Below, piece by piece: positions 42,839 through 53,862 of a DNA stretch of 64,000 nt (position 1 is the first letter of the stretch; every line of letters begins with the position of its first letter). The notes under the pieces were generated by a model. It had not been told where the DNA came from and did not search any database. It saw only the letters and a list, made by a program, of their open reading frames with translations. Source of the DNA: Paraniabella defluvii (GTDB taxonomy: Bacteria > Bacteroidota > Bacteroidia > Chitinophagales > Chitinophagaceae); NCBI GenBank assembly GCA_019316985.1, contig CP079215.1:496001-560000 (forward strand). Direction: 5' to 3'. Made by a program: the position numbers and the translations under genes.

Positions 42839-43275
42839 CTATGTGTTTAAACTCTTCAGCTTATATCCTGCCGCAACAGCCCTGATGCGCTGCAAAACAG
42901 ACGAAACATCATTTCTTCTTTCCGCAGACAAGTTACTATGAAGGCTTATTTCACTGGCAAAATATACATCAGAATTAATGATCTCGTGCGGCGTTCTCCC
43001 GAAAAAACCCTGATATAAAGCGCCAGTATACCTTTAATAATTTTACTATCACTATCTCCATAGTAATATACTTTACCGTCGAGGTATTCGGCATCCAGCC
43101 AAATGCGGGACTTTGTAAGCCTGATCAGTTTTCATTTGTTGTTTTCAATTACGTGAATGGCAGGCTTGGTGCCCATTTCGGCAAAATGGCGAAGATACCT
43201 GAACTTGCTTTTTACCTGATCAATCATTGATTCGAACTCTTCTATAATTGTATCCTGTACCTTGTTTAAATCCAT
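42839..43275 (-). CDS. SufE-like protein apparently lacking the active-site cysteine (frame breaks)
   Basis: About 145 residues. N-terminus MDLNKVQDTIIEEFESMIDQ resembles SufE's first helix, and SRIWLDAEYLDGKVYYYGDS, SKIIKGILALYIRVFSGRTP and HEIINSDVYFASEISLHSNL, then RRNDVSSVLQRIRAVAAG, follow the SufE core. SufE normally has GCQSxVWL, with Cys accepting sulfur from SufS; here the same place reads LTKSRIWL, or GLQS in another frame, with no Cys. An in-frame TGA at about 43136 and a break near 43007 make the local reading uncertain. No suf genes adjoin. Confidence 0.5.
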
Positions 43276-43316
43276 AATAAACGTTTTAAATGTTTAACAG
43301 AATAAATACTACTTTT

Positions 43317-45591
43317 TTATTCAGGTTTATCAGAAATTACTAATGTAGAAGGTATTCCTGACAACCAGTCGCTTTTGGATTCTATCAATGTTCTCCAGCT
43401 ATTGAGGCTGATCAGCATCAGGTTGCGTCCTTTGATGCTTTCGGGGTAATAGCTGCAGCACTGTTCAATGCTATGTGATTCGGCGCTTTTTGTTCAATAA
43501 ACCGGATGCGTTCGCGCGCCGCATCATTTCTCTTTAAGATATCATAAGTATCAGCGATAGTTACCTGAGCGCCGGTATTATGAATCAGTTTCTGGGCATA
43601 ATGGATCAGGAAAACATCCTGCTCTTCAAGAACAGGAATAAATACCTGATCAAAATCTGAAAATCCTTTGTCTACCAAAATACCTACGGGTACCTGTGAC
43701 TTAGAAATTATCTGCCTGGTGTGTTCATCAAAAGGTGAAGATTCAAAGATATTCTCTTTTCCTGTAACTGTATTCAACAGCTTTTCGGGATTGATGATCC
43801 TTGTGGTGAAACCCAGTAAACGGCCTAGCAAACTTCCCTCATAGATCGACTCTTTTAAACTGATCAGTAACAGGTCATAATTACCTTTATTAGCTGCGGC
43901 CGTAATTTCATTATCAAGATCGGCAGACTCCTGAAAACAGTTTCCAGCTTCCTGTTCATACTCACAGACGCTTCCGTTACCGGGCGAAACACTTCCTTCT
44001 CATATTCTTCCACATCATAATAATGCAGTTTGTTGGCGGGCGAAAAATGCATGGCAGTAAGTGATGCATTACCGTTCATCTTGCTGGTAAAAGCGTTCGC
44101 CAGTTTCAACAGGCTTACGCCCGAACCTGGTTTATCGAAGGAAAGCAATATTTTATACTTACTCATCTCTTTCAGCTCCTGTGCAGATGCCTGGGGCTTA
44201 GACCTGAAAGCCCTGTTAATTAAGTCGAGCGCCGGGCCGGTCATAAAAGTAGTAATGAGGGCCATTAGTACCATCATCGAGAAAACCTGTGGTGTAAGCA
44301 CTCCTAAATCGTAGCCAATATTCAATACAACCAATTCCATTAGCCCACGTGTATTCATCAATGCGCCAATAGAGAGACTGTCTTTCCAGCTTTGCCCAAC
44401 GAATCTGGCAGCTAATGCGCTGCCCAGGAACTTACCTGCAACCGCAATAACAATGATCAGCGCCGTCAGTTTCCATAATGCCGGATCGCTTAATAATCCT
44501 ATTTGGGTTCTCAAACCAGTAAATACGAAAAACAAAGGCAATAGCACGATCAAAGCAATATCTTCAACCTTCTCAATAAAAAGGTTGCGAAACCTGATAT
44601 TGTCCGGCATAATTGCACCGGCCATAAAAGCGCCGAATAACGCATGGATACCTATCACTTCTGCCGCGTAAGCAGACACGATAAGCGTCAGAAAAAATAT
44701 GGTAACTATGGGCTTGGTCAATGTTTGCTTTGAAGTATAAATATTACCAATGCGCAGCAGGAATGGCCTTATTACTTTTATCATTACTATTACGTACACC
44801 AGGGCCAGTGCCATTATATAAGGGAACTGGTAAAAGAACCTGCTTTTACAATAGCGATGACTGCGGCCAGTATACACCAGGCAGTAATATCATCGGCTGC
44901 AGCGCAGGTAATGACAATGGCACCCAGCCTCGTCTTTGTAATGCCCCTTTCCTGTACAATCCGGGCCAGCACGGGAAAGGCTGTAATACTCATGGCTATT
45001 CCCATAAACAGTCCGAACGACAAAAACTGAACGCCTTCCGGTGCAAATGATTCATAAATGAAATAGGCAAGTCCTATCCCTAAAGCGAAAGGAACGATGA
45101 TACTGGCATGGCTGATCACAACCGCATCATGGGTTTGCTTTCTCAACATTTTCAGGTCGAGTTCCATTCCTACTATGAACATAAAAAGGATTAATCCGAT
45201 CTGACTCAGGAACTGCAGGTTTCCCAAAGACTGTTGGGAAACAAAATGCCGGAAAACTCCGGCAGGTACATTCCCAACAAAGAAGGCCCCAGTAAAATAC
45301 CGGCAATCATCTCTCCTACCACTGTTGGCTGTCCTATTTTCCGGCAGATCCACCCTAGTAACTTAGCTACAAGGATAATTGTAATAATCTGGGCCAGTAA
45401 AAGCGCCAGCGGATGCTGCAGGTTGTGGGAAAGGGAATCGGTGAAATCGGCCCACTGTCCTTTAAAAGAACCCGGCTTAACCACCGGCCGGCCGTCTTCC
45501 AGCTTAGCGCCCATTGTAACTACCCAGTAAATGAGTAAAGAGAAACCACCGATAGTGGCAATATAGAAGATTGTATTTTTAATTTGCCCAT
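43317..45591 (-). CDS. CPA2 family cation:proton antiporter with C-terminal UspA-like region (frame breaks)
   Basis: About 755 residues. A lead helix (NTIFYIATIGGFSLLIYW), then twelve or so membrane helices with KIGQPTVVGEMIAGILLGPS LLG, LFMFIVGMELDLKMLRKQTH, ITAFPVLARIVQERG and the ion-site motif CAAADDITAWCILA, all typical of KefB/NhaS3-like exchangers. A cytoplasmic tail of about 300 residues starts YKILLSFDKPGSGVSLLKLA and includes FESSPFDEHTRQIISKSQVP VGILVDK, resembling universal stress domains. Breaks near 45570, 45245, 44850, 43900 and 43440. Exchanges Na+ or K+ for H+. Confidence 0.85.
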
Positions 45592-45821
45592 TCTAAAAAC
45601 AGCCTATGTGCTTAAATTCTTTTACTATAAAGTTCCCCACTTCTCATTTTCCCGGATACGAAAGTGAGGTGTATCTCAAAAAAAAAGGAAAAAGGGAATT
45701 AAAATATCAAAAATGTAATGAAAAGGGAGAAAATTGTAACAAGTTTTATCCGCTTACTACATTAATGATTCACTGACCCTATAAAACTCCTGGGCGATTA
45801 TTGCCTTGAACAGCAGGATAT

Positions 45822-46549
45822 TTACGGCTCCTGGGAGAGATTGACCCGCTGAATGAACTCCTTCCGGTAAGCTTCGCTCAATACTACTTTCAGCGGTGCT
45901 CCTGAAACGGTGACAATTTTAGTAGTTATTTCATCAGATAAAAGGTTTGAACCGCCTTTAGCGAGATCATTTCTTTTTATTAACCCGTACAAAATCTTCT
46001 TTAGGAAGCAACTCCTGGAGTTTTTCGAAGGACACATTTTTAAGGGTAATCAAACTCCGGTCTGCCAGTAATGCTACCTTATCCCTGCTATCAACCTCTG
46101 AAGTTTTAATATATCTTAACTGATCGAAATAAATCAGCGCTTTTCCTTTATCCGTATTCAGCTGTACAAAACGTGCGCCCTGGTTTTTGCTTTCAAGTCT
46201 ATGCTTTACTTTATCAACAGCCTGCTGTAAACGTTCCTTTTTACAGGTTTCCTTATGTAGTCTACGGCATCGAGATCAAAAGCCTCTGCGGCATATTCCT
46301 TATAAGCTGTGGTGAAAACAACAGGCCTGCCATTCAGCAATGCAGCAACCTGCAAGCCATTCATTTCGGGCATTTCAATATCCAGTATACAAAAATCAAA
46401 CTCAAGCCGGGATAATTCGCTCAAAAAAAAGCGGGGTTATTGAATGCCTTAACCACTTCCAGGTCCTGCAATTGCTCACAAAGCATTTTCAGGTAAGTAA
46501 GGCCTGGAATTTCATCATCTAGCAGCAAGCATTTGAGCTTTGTGTTCAA
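45822..46549 (-). CDS. LytTR-family response regulator (frame breaks)
   Basis: About 242 residues. Receiver domain: LKCLLLDDEIPGLTYLKMLC, phospho-acceptor in FDFCILDIEMPEMNGLQVAA, VVFTTAYKEYAAEAFDLDAV and DYIRKPVKKERL. LytTR DNA-binding domain: YFDQLRYIKTSEVDSRDKVA, SFEKLQELLPKEDFVRVNKK and VVLSEAYRKEFIQRVNLSQEP. Breaks near 46433, 46230 and 45990. The start appears to be TTG at 46549, inside the 3' end of the kinase gene, so the pair is translationally coupled. Confidence 0.85.
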
Positions 46550-47279
46550 GAAGATTAATTTTTAAATGAGCAATATAAACCTCTCCGTCTATAAACTTTT
46601 CGAGCTTAAAATGATTCCGGTAAATGATACGCAGGCGGTTCTCAAGTGTAGCAACGCCTATTCCGCTTTTTTTCCTTCTCGATAGGCTTTTTAGAAGATA
46701 TCTTGTTGGAAACTGTCAGGTAAAAATGGTCATCCCTGAATTCAAAAATAATGGAGATAAAAGCATCAGCACTTTGCAGATCGGCATGTTTGAACGCATT
46801 CTCTATCAGGTCGATCGAAATCAGTGGAGCCAGTATTCTCTGTTTGTAAAGCGGTTCCGACTCATTGATTTTCGTTTTCACCTTCAGTTCGAACAATGGG
46901 CTGATTTTTATTTTATTAATCTCAATCAGGCTTAATGCAAATTCAATTTCCTCTTTCAGGGTTACCAGCTTCCTCCGGCTTTCATACAAAATATAATCCA
47001 ACACATTCCCCAACTTATCGAGGGCAAAATAGGTTTGATAGGCATGCGATTGTATAGAGTTCAGAATATTCTTAAATAAATGAGGGTTGAGCCTCGACTC
47101 CAATGTTTCAAGCTGCAAAGAATTCACCCGGCCTTCTACCTCTCGGAAACGCGCCTCCATATCCTTTTTTGCCGGACTGATTTAGTTAATTTTATAAACA
47201 GGTATACAATAACACCAAGCAGCAGGGCAACAATTATTACCGCGAGCCACAAAATATTAGATGTATAACTATTAAGCAT
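46515..47279 (-). CDS. LytS-type sensor histidine kinase (frame breaks)
   Basis: About 255 residues: one N-terminal membrane helix (LWLAVIIVALLLGVIVYLFI), a short coiled coil (ARFREVEGRVNSLQLETL), the His_kinase phosphoacceptor motif ESRLNPHLFKNILNSIQSHA, the N-box APLISIDLIENAFKHADLQS and a G-box GIGVATLENRLRIIY. There is no extracytoplasmic sensor domain. Breaks near 47165 and 46672. The 3' end overlaps the response regulator gene by about 35 bases. Confidence 0.87.
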
Positions 47280-47435
47280 TGAATTAAAAACCGCTGCTGC
47301 CAAAGTTATTTATTTTACCGGTAAAACCGCTGCAACAGCAGCACATTGCAAAATCTTAAAAGGTATCTTAATTGCTGGTAAACTAAAAAATATGTTCTTA
47401 CTTAGCAAGTATTACCACGCTTAACCATCACTCTT

Positions 47436-48651
47436 ATGACCGACAAAAATATCAAAGGACTGGCTACGGCAGCTATTCATGCCTGTGAAACGCCATTGCC
47501 CGAACATGCTCATATTATGCCCGTTTTGCTACTTCTTCGTTTACATTTGATAGTGCAGCGCAGGGGATGGCTCGTTTTTCAGGTGAGGAAAAAGGCTATA
47601 CCTATTCGAGATTTGGAAACCCAACAACAAATGCAGCGGCAAAAGTCATTGCCGACCTGGAAGCTTTTGGAGTAGTGGATGAAACCGGCAATCCTATAAC
47701 GGCATGGGGTTATTAACCGCTTCGGGGCAGGCCGCTATGGCGGCTATGATCATGGCGAATGTATCGGCAGGCGATACAATACTGTCCAGCCAGTCTTTAT
47801 ATGGCGGCACACAGGAGTTTTTAGCCAACCTGCTGCCGCGGTTCGGTGTTAGCTGTAGTTTCCAGGATTTTAGTAACCTGGAATCGATTGACACAACTTT
47901 GCAGCAAACGCCTTCTATTAAACTGATACACCTGGAAACGCCCGCGAATCCGGGTATGCAATGCATTGATATAGCCGCCGTGAGTGCATTGGCTGCAAAA
48001 TATAATGTGTTGGTTACTGTTGACAATACTTTTGCAACACCGTATCTCCAACAGCCCTTCCAACTGGGGGCTGATCTTATATTTCACTCTACTACTAAAT
48101 TCCTGAATGGTCATGGCACCGCTATTGGCGGTGTAATCGTTGGTAAGGACCAGCAAAGCTTTCAGCGGGTATATCATACCTACAAACTGCTGGGAGTAAA
48201 TGCTAATCCATTCGATGCCTTTCTTCTGTTGCAGGGTATTAAAACACTAGCCACGCGCATGGATAAGCATTGCAGCAATGCTTTAGCTGTGGCCCGGTTT
48301 CTTGAGCAACATACTGCCATTTCAAAAGTCAACTATAACGGGCTGGAGACACATCCGCATTATGCTCTTTCTAAAATACAAATGCGGCAGCCCGGAGCAG
48401 TGCTCAGCTTTGAATTAAAATCAGGTTTTGAAGGCGCTGTAACTTTTATTAACCGTTTAAATATTTTTGTACGTGCTGTTTCATTGGGCACTACCGACAG
48501 CCTGGTGTCGCACCCCGCCTCTATGTCTCATGCAGGCGTAGCCCAAACGCAAAGACTAAAAGCCGGTATTACTGACGGGTTAATTAGGATGAGCGTTGGA
48601 TTAGAAGATATACAAGATCTTATCGCCGATCTAGAACAGGCACTCGGCTAA
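47436..48651 (+). CDS. Cys/Met-metabolism PLP-dependent enzyme (frame breaks)
   Basis: About 405 residues of the cystathionine gamma-synthase/methionine gamma-lyase family. N-terminus [20 protein letters not shown] then, across breaks near 47530 and 47690, [70 protein letters not shown] and the PLP-lysine in [17 protein letters not shown]; the C-terminus has [20 protein letters not shown]. Whether it acts in elimination (methionine gamma-lyase) or transsulfuration cannot be decided from this. No riboswitch recognised upstream. Confidence 0.9.
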
Positions 48652-48933
48652 GCTTGGGAAAATTTTTGTTTTACCCCAGTTCAACTTCACCCCATCACCG
48701 CGTCTCCTTTCGGGCAGACCGGCTTACTCCGTTTCAAAAAAGCAAACTAATACTGATCATCCCTGGTATACCCGTGGAAATGAGAATAAAAAAACTACCC
48801 TCCACTCAAAATTATTTTTTGCACATGTATATCAACAGATTAAGACATCTCTATCGCCATTTGAGAAAACCCTTTAATTTTTCGGTACGACTTTGGATAT
48901 TCTACGAACATATGGCCTTTAAACAAGCCACCT

Positions 48934-49307
48934 ATGATTACGGAACTAAAAAACATATCAGATAATATTGTAGCATTCAAAGCTTGGGAACGATCAATGG
49001 TAACGATTTCGCTACCACGCTTGTACCGGCTATGCAACAATATAAAAGGCAGCATAAAGAGCTTAACTATATGCTGGTACTGGAGCACGATCTCAGTAAT
49101 TTTTCTATTACCTGGTGGATTAAAAGTTTATGGCTGGCTATAAGGGACTGGAGCACCTGGAAGCGCTGTGCCATCATCAGCGACCTGCAAGGATTAAAGA
49201 ACTTTACCAATGAAACCTGCAGAGATATACCCGGAGAGTTGCGTATTTATCCTCATGAACAAATGGAGGATGCTATACGGTGGCTGCATAACAACGATAC
49301 ACCCTAA
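48934..49307 (+). CDS. SpoIIAA-like (STAS-related) protein (one frame break)
   Basis: 124 residues: MITELKNISDNIVAFKA, then after a break near 48985 GTINGNDFATTLVPAMQQYK, LNYMLVLEHDLSNFSITWWI, WKRCAIISDLQGLKNFTNET, GELRIYPHEQMEDAIRWLHN. This matches the SpoIIAA-like family of small STAS-fold proteins found as orphans in many bacteria; biochemical role unknown. Own terminator downstream. Confidence 0.75.
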
Positions 49308-49670
49308 TATCACACCTCTTCTCAACCTAAAAGAAGCCCGGCTATAAAGCCAGGCTTCTATTGAAAGGTTAACGTAGGTTTTTATAGATCAACTCTTTAA
49401 ATATTTAACCTGGCTTTCTTACTTAAAAAATATGAAAACTCGCCAATCTCTTTTATGATCACCTGCCAGCACCTGATCACTTTATACCGGTATCATTTGC
49501 CAAAGCCGTGCCAAAGCCATTTAGCCCATGTTATGTAATAATGATCTGGCCTGGTTCTGTGAAAAGCATAATGCTGACAATTAACAGTTCTTTGAGAAGG
49601 TTTCAACTGAAGTATGTAGTGCTTGCATTATTTTTATACAAAAGGTTTCTACAAAACTCAATTGCTTACT
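49308..49670 (+). other. 363-base stretch without a supported gene
   Basis: Holds a terminator (49332-49359), an imperfect dyad with TGATCA at both ends (49467-49491), and a short direct repeat GCCAAAGCC (near 49499 and 49510). The short ORF at 49508 has no features. No gene supported. Confidence 0.5.
49332..49359 (+). terminator. terminator after the SpoIIAA-like gene
   Basis: AGAAGCC-C-GGCT, loop ATAA, AGCC-A-GGCTTCT, hairpin with one mismatch, 25 bases after the stop. Confidence 0.6.
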
Positions 49671-50079
49671 ATGATACGATCAAAATTCATAAAAGGACTG
49701 GCGCTTACTTCTTCTACCGTGCTTGTTCTTTGTTTTTTATGCTACAGGGCAGGCCTGTTCACGAATTTCATTAATCCTGCTGCCCACATACAAACCAGCC
49801 CCAACGGCAGCACTGTTCATTCCAGCGGCATAGGCAAGGCACCCAAACCCTGGGACAGCGTAACCAGGCGGCGCACGCTTCCGTCTTCTAAATCTATAGT
49901 GATTGCCGACTGGAAAAAGCACCCCTGTAAACCTTGGTAAACCGAAGTTTAAACCAGGGGTAGCGTTAACAGAACAACAAATAATGAGCAGCTCAAAATC
50001 GGCTATCCTCTTCCGGCCTGCAGATTCAACAAAATACAGACGCTATCACAAAAGCAAAGACACTTCCCTCTTTAAATAA
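49671..50079 (+). CDS. small single-pass membrane or secreted protein of unknown function (one frame break)
   Basis: About 136 residues after one repair near 49923 (a C-run one base too long). MIRSKFIKGLALTSSTVLVL CFLC is a signal anchor; the rest is polar and basic: IQTSPNGSTVHSSGIGKAPK, SVTRRRTLPSSKSIVIADWK, then GKPKFKPGVALTEQQIMSSS and YRRYHKSKDTSLFK. It ends 5 bases before the fatty acid hydroxylase gene, so they are likely cotranscribed. No family recognised. Confidence 0.5.
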
Positions 50080-50084
50080 AAACA

Positions 50085-50902
50085 ATGGACTTCTTAAGCT
50101 TAATCTTCGGCACTGCAGCCAGCCTGCTATTTCTTTGCCTGGTGTTCATTCCGCTGGAAAAAGCATTCCCGGCTAAAAAAGATCAGAAAGTATTCAGGAA
50201 GGGCTGGCAGACAGACCTTTGCTATTTCTTAGGACAATATCTTTTATGGAGCGGGGTTGTATTATGGGTATTGCAATATTTTAGTTTCTGGCTCGATGAA
50301 ACAATACCTTATTCCTTTAAGGAAAAGATCGGGCATCAACCTCTATGGCTACAGGCGGTTGAAGTGTTGCTTTTGAGCGACCTGCTTATTTACTGGGGAC
50401 ACCGCCTCCAGCACAAGGTAGATTTTCTCTGGCGTTTTCACAAAGTACATCATAGCGCCGAAGAACTCGACTGGCTGGCGGCACACAGGAACATCCCATT
50501 GATAGTATTTATACGATTGGCCTGATCAACCTGCCTGCTTTTGTGTTTGGATTCGAGCTGGAAGCATTGGCGCTGATAGTCGCGTTCAGGGGCATATGGG
50601 CTATTTACATCCATTCTAATGTAAGATTACCCATTGGCAAGCTAAAGATGCTGATAGGCGCTCCCGAATTACATCACTGGCACCACGACAAAGAACGTGA
50701 CCGTGGCAACTATGCCAACATTTCACCTTTAATGGACCTCCTGTTCGGCACCTATGTATGCCCGCCGCACGAACCCGACAGCTTCGGAATCAAAGAGCCA
50801 TTTCCCCAAAATTATGCGGGACAACTCATTCAGCCTTTGATTCCGGGCAAAATTGCTAAAAGAACAACAGGAACCGGCAGCAGCGACACGGCTGACACTT
50901 AA
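50085..50902 (+). CDS. sterol desaturase/fatty acid hydroxylase family membrane enzyme (one frame break)
   Basis: About 273 residues, several membrane helices and the three histidine boxes of the di-iron family: YWGHRLQHKVDFLW, WRFHKVHHSAEELDW with AAHREHP, and ELHHWHHDKERDRGNYANIS. Such enzymes hydroxylate or desaturate lipids or carotenoids with O2. Break near 50495. An upstream small membrane protein is probably in the same transcript. Substrate not predictable. Confidence 0.87.
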
Positions 50903-50974
50903 CCAGCGTTCACCTATTCGTGGTATAGATTGCAGATTTTAATGCTGCTAACTTAGCATAAAAATCTAAACCCA

Positions 50975-51477
50975 ATGGCACTAAACGCATACCTGAAAAT
51001 TACCGGAAGTAAGCAAGGCCTGATAAAAGGCAGCTGCATTCAAAAAGGAAAAGAAGGCTTAATTGAAGTAATTGCGTTTGAGCATGAAATAATATCGCCG
51101 CGAGACGTGGCTACAGGGCAGGCTACCGGTAAACGCCAGCACCAGCCGCTGGTTGTTACCAAGGAGCTGGACAAAAGCACAACGGCCCTGATTCAGGCTT
51201 TGATTCAAAATGAAACACTGCCTTCTTTTGAGCTAAAATTTTTGCACCTAATAAACCGGTAACAGCGGGTGGACAAGGTGCGGAGTTTAATCATTTCACG
51301 ATAAAACTGAAAAATGCTTCGGTAGCCCGCATTCGAACCTTAATGCCTAATAATAAAAATCCGGAACTAAGCAAGTATGCCGAGTACGAAGAAATATCCT
51401 TTGTTTACAACGAGATAGAATGGGTTTGGACAGACGGAGCCCTTACCGTCAATGACGCACTGAAATTAAACCGCTAG
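50975..51477 (+). CDS. hcp: Hcp-family type VI secretion tube-like protein, orphan (one frame break)
   Basis: 167 residues: MALNAYLKITGSKQGLIKGS, GLIEVIAFEHEIISPRDVAT, GKRQHQPLVVTKELDKSTTA, then after a break near 51243 FAPNKPVTAGGQGAEFNHFT, IKLKNASVARIRTLMPNNKN, YEEISFVYNEIEWVWTDGAL. This is the Hcp/TssD fold, forming hexameric tubes and carrying effectors. No tssB/C, ClpV, VgrG or membrane-complex gene is in the window. Its last bases overlap the stop of the convergent GSCFA gene. Confidence 0.85.
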
Positions 51478-52474
51478 TGAGCGCCCGAAAAATAAGCCAT
51501 TTCTTCCTTCAAATCGAGGAAGGTATACTTCTCTGTCAAGGCCTTTGCTTTTTCATAGTGGGTTTTCAAAAACTGCTGATGGGCATTGGTATTGGGCTGA
51601 AAAGCCTTATGCCTCCTGGCAACAGCCACCTGCCTCACCTCTTTCATGATCGGCTTTGAAGCCTCGTCAATACACGCGTCTGTAAACTTTTCCAGTACAA
51701 ATTCTGTAGCCTGATAATTGGGATGGGCCATATCCACATCGTAAAAGCGGTAATCGCGCAGTACATCTATCACCAGCTCATAGGCCGGGAAATAATATAC
51801 CCCGGGAACTTATCTACCAGGTGATGCACTACTTCTATTAAACGCGCTTTGCTGCGATTATTCTCTGTAACACCGTCCCGCAGGTGCCTTACCGGGCTAA
51901 CAGTAAAGAGTATTTTTATTTTAGGATTAAATGTTCTTAGCCTATGATACGTATTATCCATAGCCGCTATAATCTCTTCGATACCCAAGAGCTTTTTATA
52001 AAACCATTGCCCCGGCGCACGATGGCAATTAGCTACATGCAGGTCATGCCGCTCTTTCTCAGGATTATCGGAGGACAAAATATAAGAAAACGCCGATCCC
52101 AGCGTCACCACCACCCAATCACAATCTTTCAAAAAATGATGGGCTTGTTCTACCGACTGATTCATAGTGTTCAACGCCTTCTGCTTGTCTGTATCAGAAA
52201 AGCGGGAATGATGATGCCACGAGCTCCAAACTTCATTGAGATAAAACAGGTCTGCTTCGGTATACTTCCTGTTCTCTACGTAAGCAATCAGGCTATGTCT
52301 TACACTGGCTGGCTCAAACAATATCCCGTGCGGGTTTTGCAGCACATTGAATTTATACTCTGCAAGGGCATTACCAATATGCTCGGTAAAACAGGAACCA
52401 ATCAGAAGTATCTTATTACCATAAGCTATCGGCTCTGGCAACTTCGGAATATGTATCGGGGACATGAAATCCAT
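51474..52474 (-). CDS. GSCFA-domain protein (one frame break)
   Basis: About 333 residues. The name motif is at residues 27-31 in NKILLIGSCFTEHIGNALAE; further family sequence PHGILFEPASVRHSLIAYVE, VVVTLGSAFSYILSSDNPEK and FTVSPVRHLRDGVTENNRSK, then after a break near 51780 ELVIDVLRDYRFYDVDMAHP NYQA. The fold is SGNH/GDSL-hydrolase-like, thought to act on glycans or lipids. Substrate unknown. Confidence 0.9.
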
Positions 52475-52513
52475 ACAGTGTGCAGATTTAATAAAATATA
52501 CCGGGTGCGGGTA

Positions 52514-53277
52514 CTAAACGCCGCGTTGTTTCATTACTTCGTATAGTATCATCCCTGTAGCCACCGAAACGTTCAGGCTTTCAAAATTATTTCTCATGGG
52601 AATGCTGATGCGTTCATCACATATCTTAAGGAGCGCGGGGTACACACCTTTTTCTTCGCTACCCATTACTATGGCTGCAGGCCCTGAAAAATCGCAATCC
52701 GCAATATTTTTAGAAGCCGTCATTTCGCTGGCAAAAACAGCTATGCCATTCATATGCAACTCATCCACAGCCTTCATAAGGCTATTAACACGGCATACCG
52801 GTATTTTCTCCAATGCACCTGCTGAGGTAAGAATAGCATCTTCATTCAGCGCCCCCACTCCTTTATCCGGAATGATAATAGCGTTTACACCGCAGCACCA
52901 GGCAGTGCGTGCAATGCCGCCGATATTGCGGATATCGGTTATACCGTCTAAAATCAGGAATAAAGGAGTTTGTCCCTGCTCCACCACAAAAGAAATAATA
53001 TCCTGCAAATTCTGGTATTGCACTTTTGAAATTTGCGCAATACAACCGCCGTGTCCCTCTACATGGAAACTATTTAGTTTTTGCTGGGGCACATAGTTAA
53101 TGGGTACAGCCAGTTCTGTTGCCAGCTTACGCAGTACCGACAGGTCTGCACTCACCAGCCTGGTATCCACATATATTCTATCTAAAGCTTTGCCTTGTTG
53201 CAGAGCGTCTGTAATTGCGGCTGCGCCAACAATTAACGAACTTTTTTGGGCCTTTGCGGCGACCTGAAATTTTTCAC
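52514..53277 (-). CDS. rlmB: TrmH-family 23S rRNA 2'-O-methyltransferase (RlmB-like) (one frame break)
   Basis: About 255 residues. SpoU fold with substrate-binding L30e-like N-terminus (SLIVGAAAITDALQQGKALD) and knot domain motifs LFLILDGITDIRNIGGIART, IVMGSEEKGVYPALLKICDE and ISIPMRNNFESLNVSVATGM. It methylates a ribose in 23S rRNA (G2251 type). I prefer the GTG at 53277 giving MKNFRSPQRPKKSSLIVG, a basic start, with a break in the A-run near 53253; the longer open frame from 53374 would overlap the DUF4112 gene. Exact target is by family inference. Confidence 0.85.
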
Positions 53278-53346
53278 CCGACAAAGAAACTAAAAAGCCG
53301 CTACAATTCAATACGGCCGGCAGGCTGATATTAATAAAACCCCGCT

Positions 53347-53838
53347 TTAGCTCATAAAAAGCGCTTCCAGCCACTGAAATAGCTTGATCACCAGGAACAC
53401 GATCAACGCCAACACCATTAACATAATCACAAGAATAGAAATGATAACCGGTTTGGCGCTTCCGCGATGTTTTCCCTCTGTGTAATGCTCTGTCAGCAAT
53501 TTCAGGTTTCGCGTATTGGCTTTATAGGAGAAGTCAAAAATCCATCCTAATACCGGTATAGTACCCACCAGCGCGTCGAGCGTAGCATTTCCCAGCATTT
53601 TAATAGCTACCCGTCCCGAAGCGCCATGCTGGGCCATTGTAATGATTAACGCTACCGATATAATATAGCTGCTAACGTCGCCGGCCACGGGGATCAGGTT
53701 TAATAGCGGGTCGAGCCCGAATTTAAAACCGCCAATAGAGAACTGCTCGTCCATCAAACGCGCTACCCGTTGCACCATTTTAAGCATGGGGTCACTAACT
53801 ACAGGGGCGGAGGTATTGGAGCGGTTTGCCGGTATCAT
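53347..53838 (-). CDS. DUF4112 membrane protein
   Basis: Intact, 163 residues. VARLMDEQFSIGGFKFGLDP LLNLIPVAGD and LDALVGTIPVLGWIFDFSYK are the DUF4112 hallmarks (paired GLDP-LL-PVAGD and D-LVG-IPVLGD-type loops), followed by NTRNLKLLTEHY and a C-terminal helix (PVIISILVIMLMVLALIVFL). Function unknown. Confidence 0.92.
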   Translation of the reverse strand: MIPANRSNTSAPVVSDPMLKMVQRVARLMDEQFSIGGFKFGLDPLLNLIPVAGDVSSYIISVALIITMAQHGASGRVAIKMLGNATLDALVGTIPVLGWIFDFSYKANTRNLKLLTEHYTEGKHRGSAKPVIISILVIMLMVLALIVFLVIKLFQWLEALFMS

Positions 53839-53862
53839 TTTAAATTTCTTTTAAAAGGACCA

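Noticed and set aside
47280..47435. SAM-type riboswitch before the Cys/Met PLP enzyme
   Set aside because: I could not find the conserved core or paired helices in this 156-base gap.
51944..52546. 200-residue plus-strand ORF
   Set aside because: Shadow of the GSCFA gene, which has clear motifs on the other strand.
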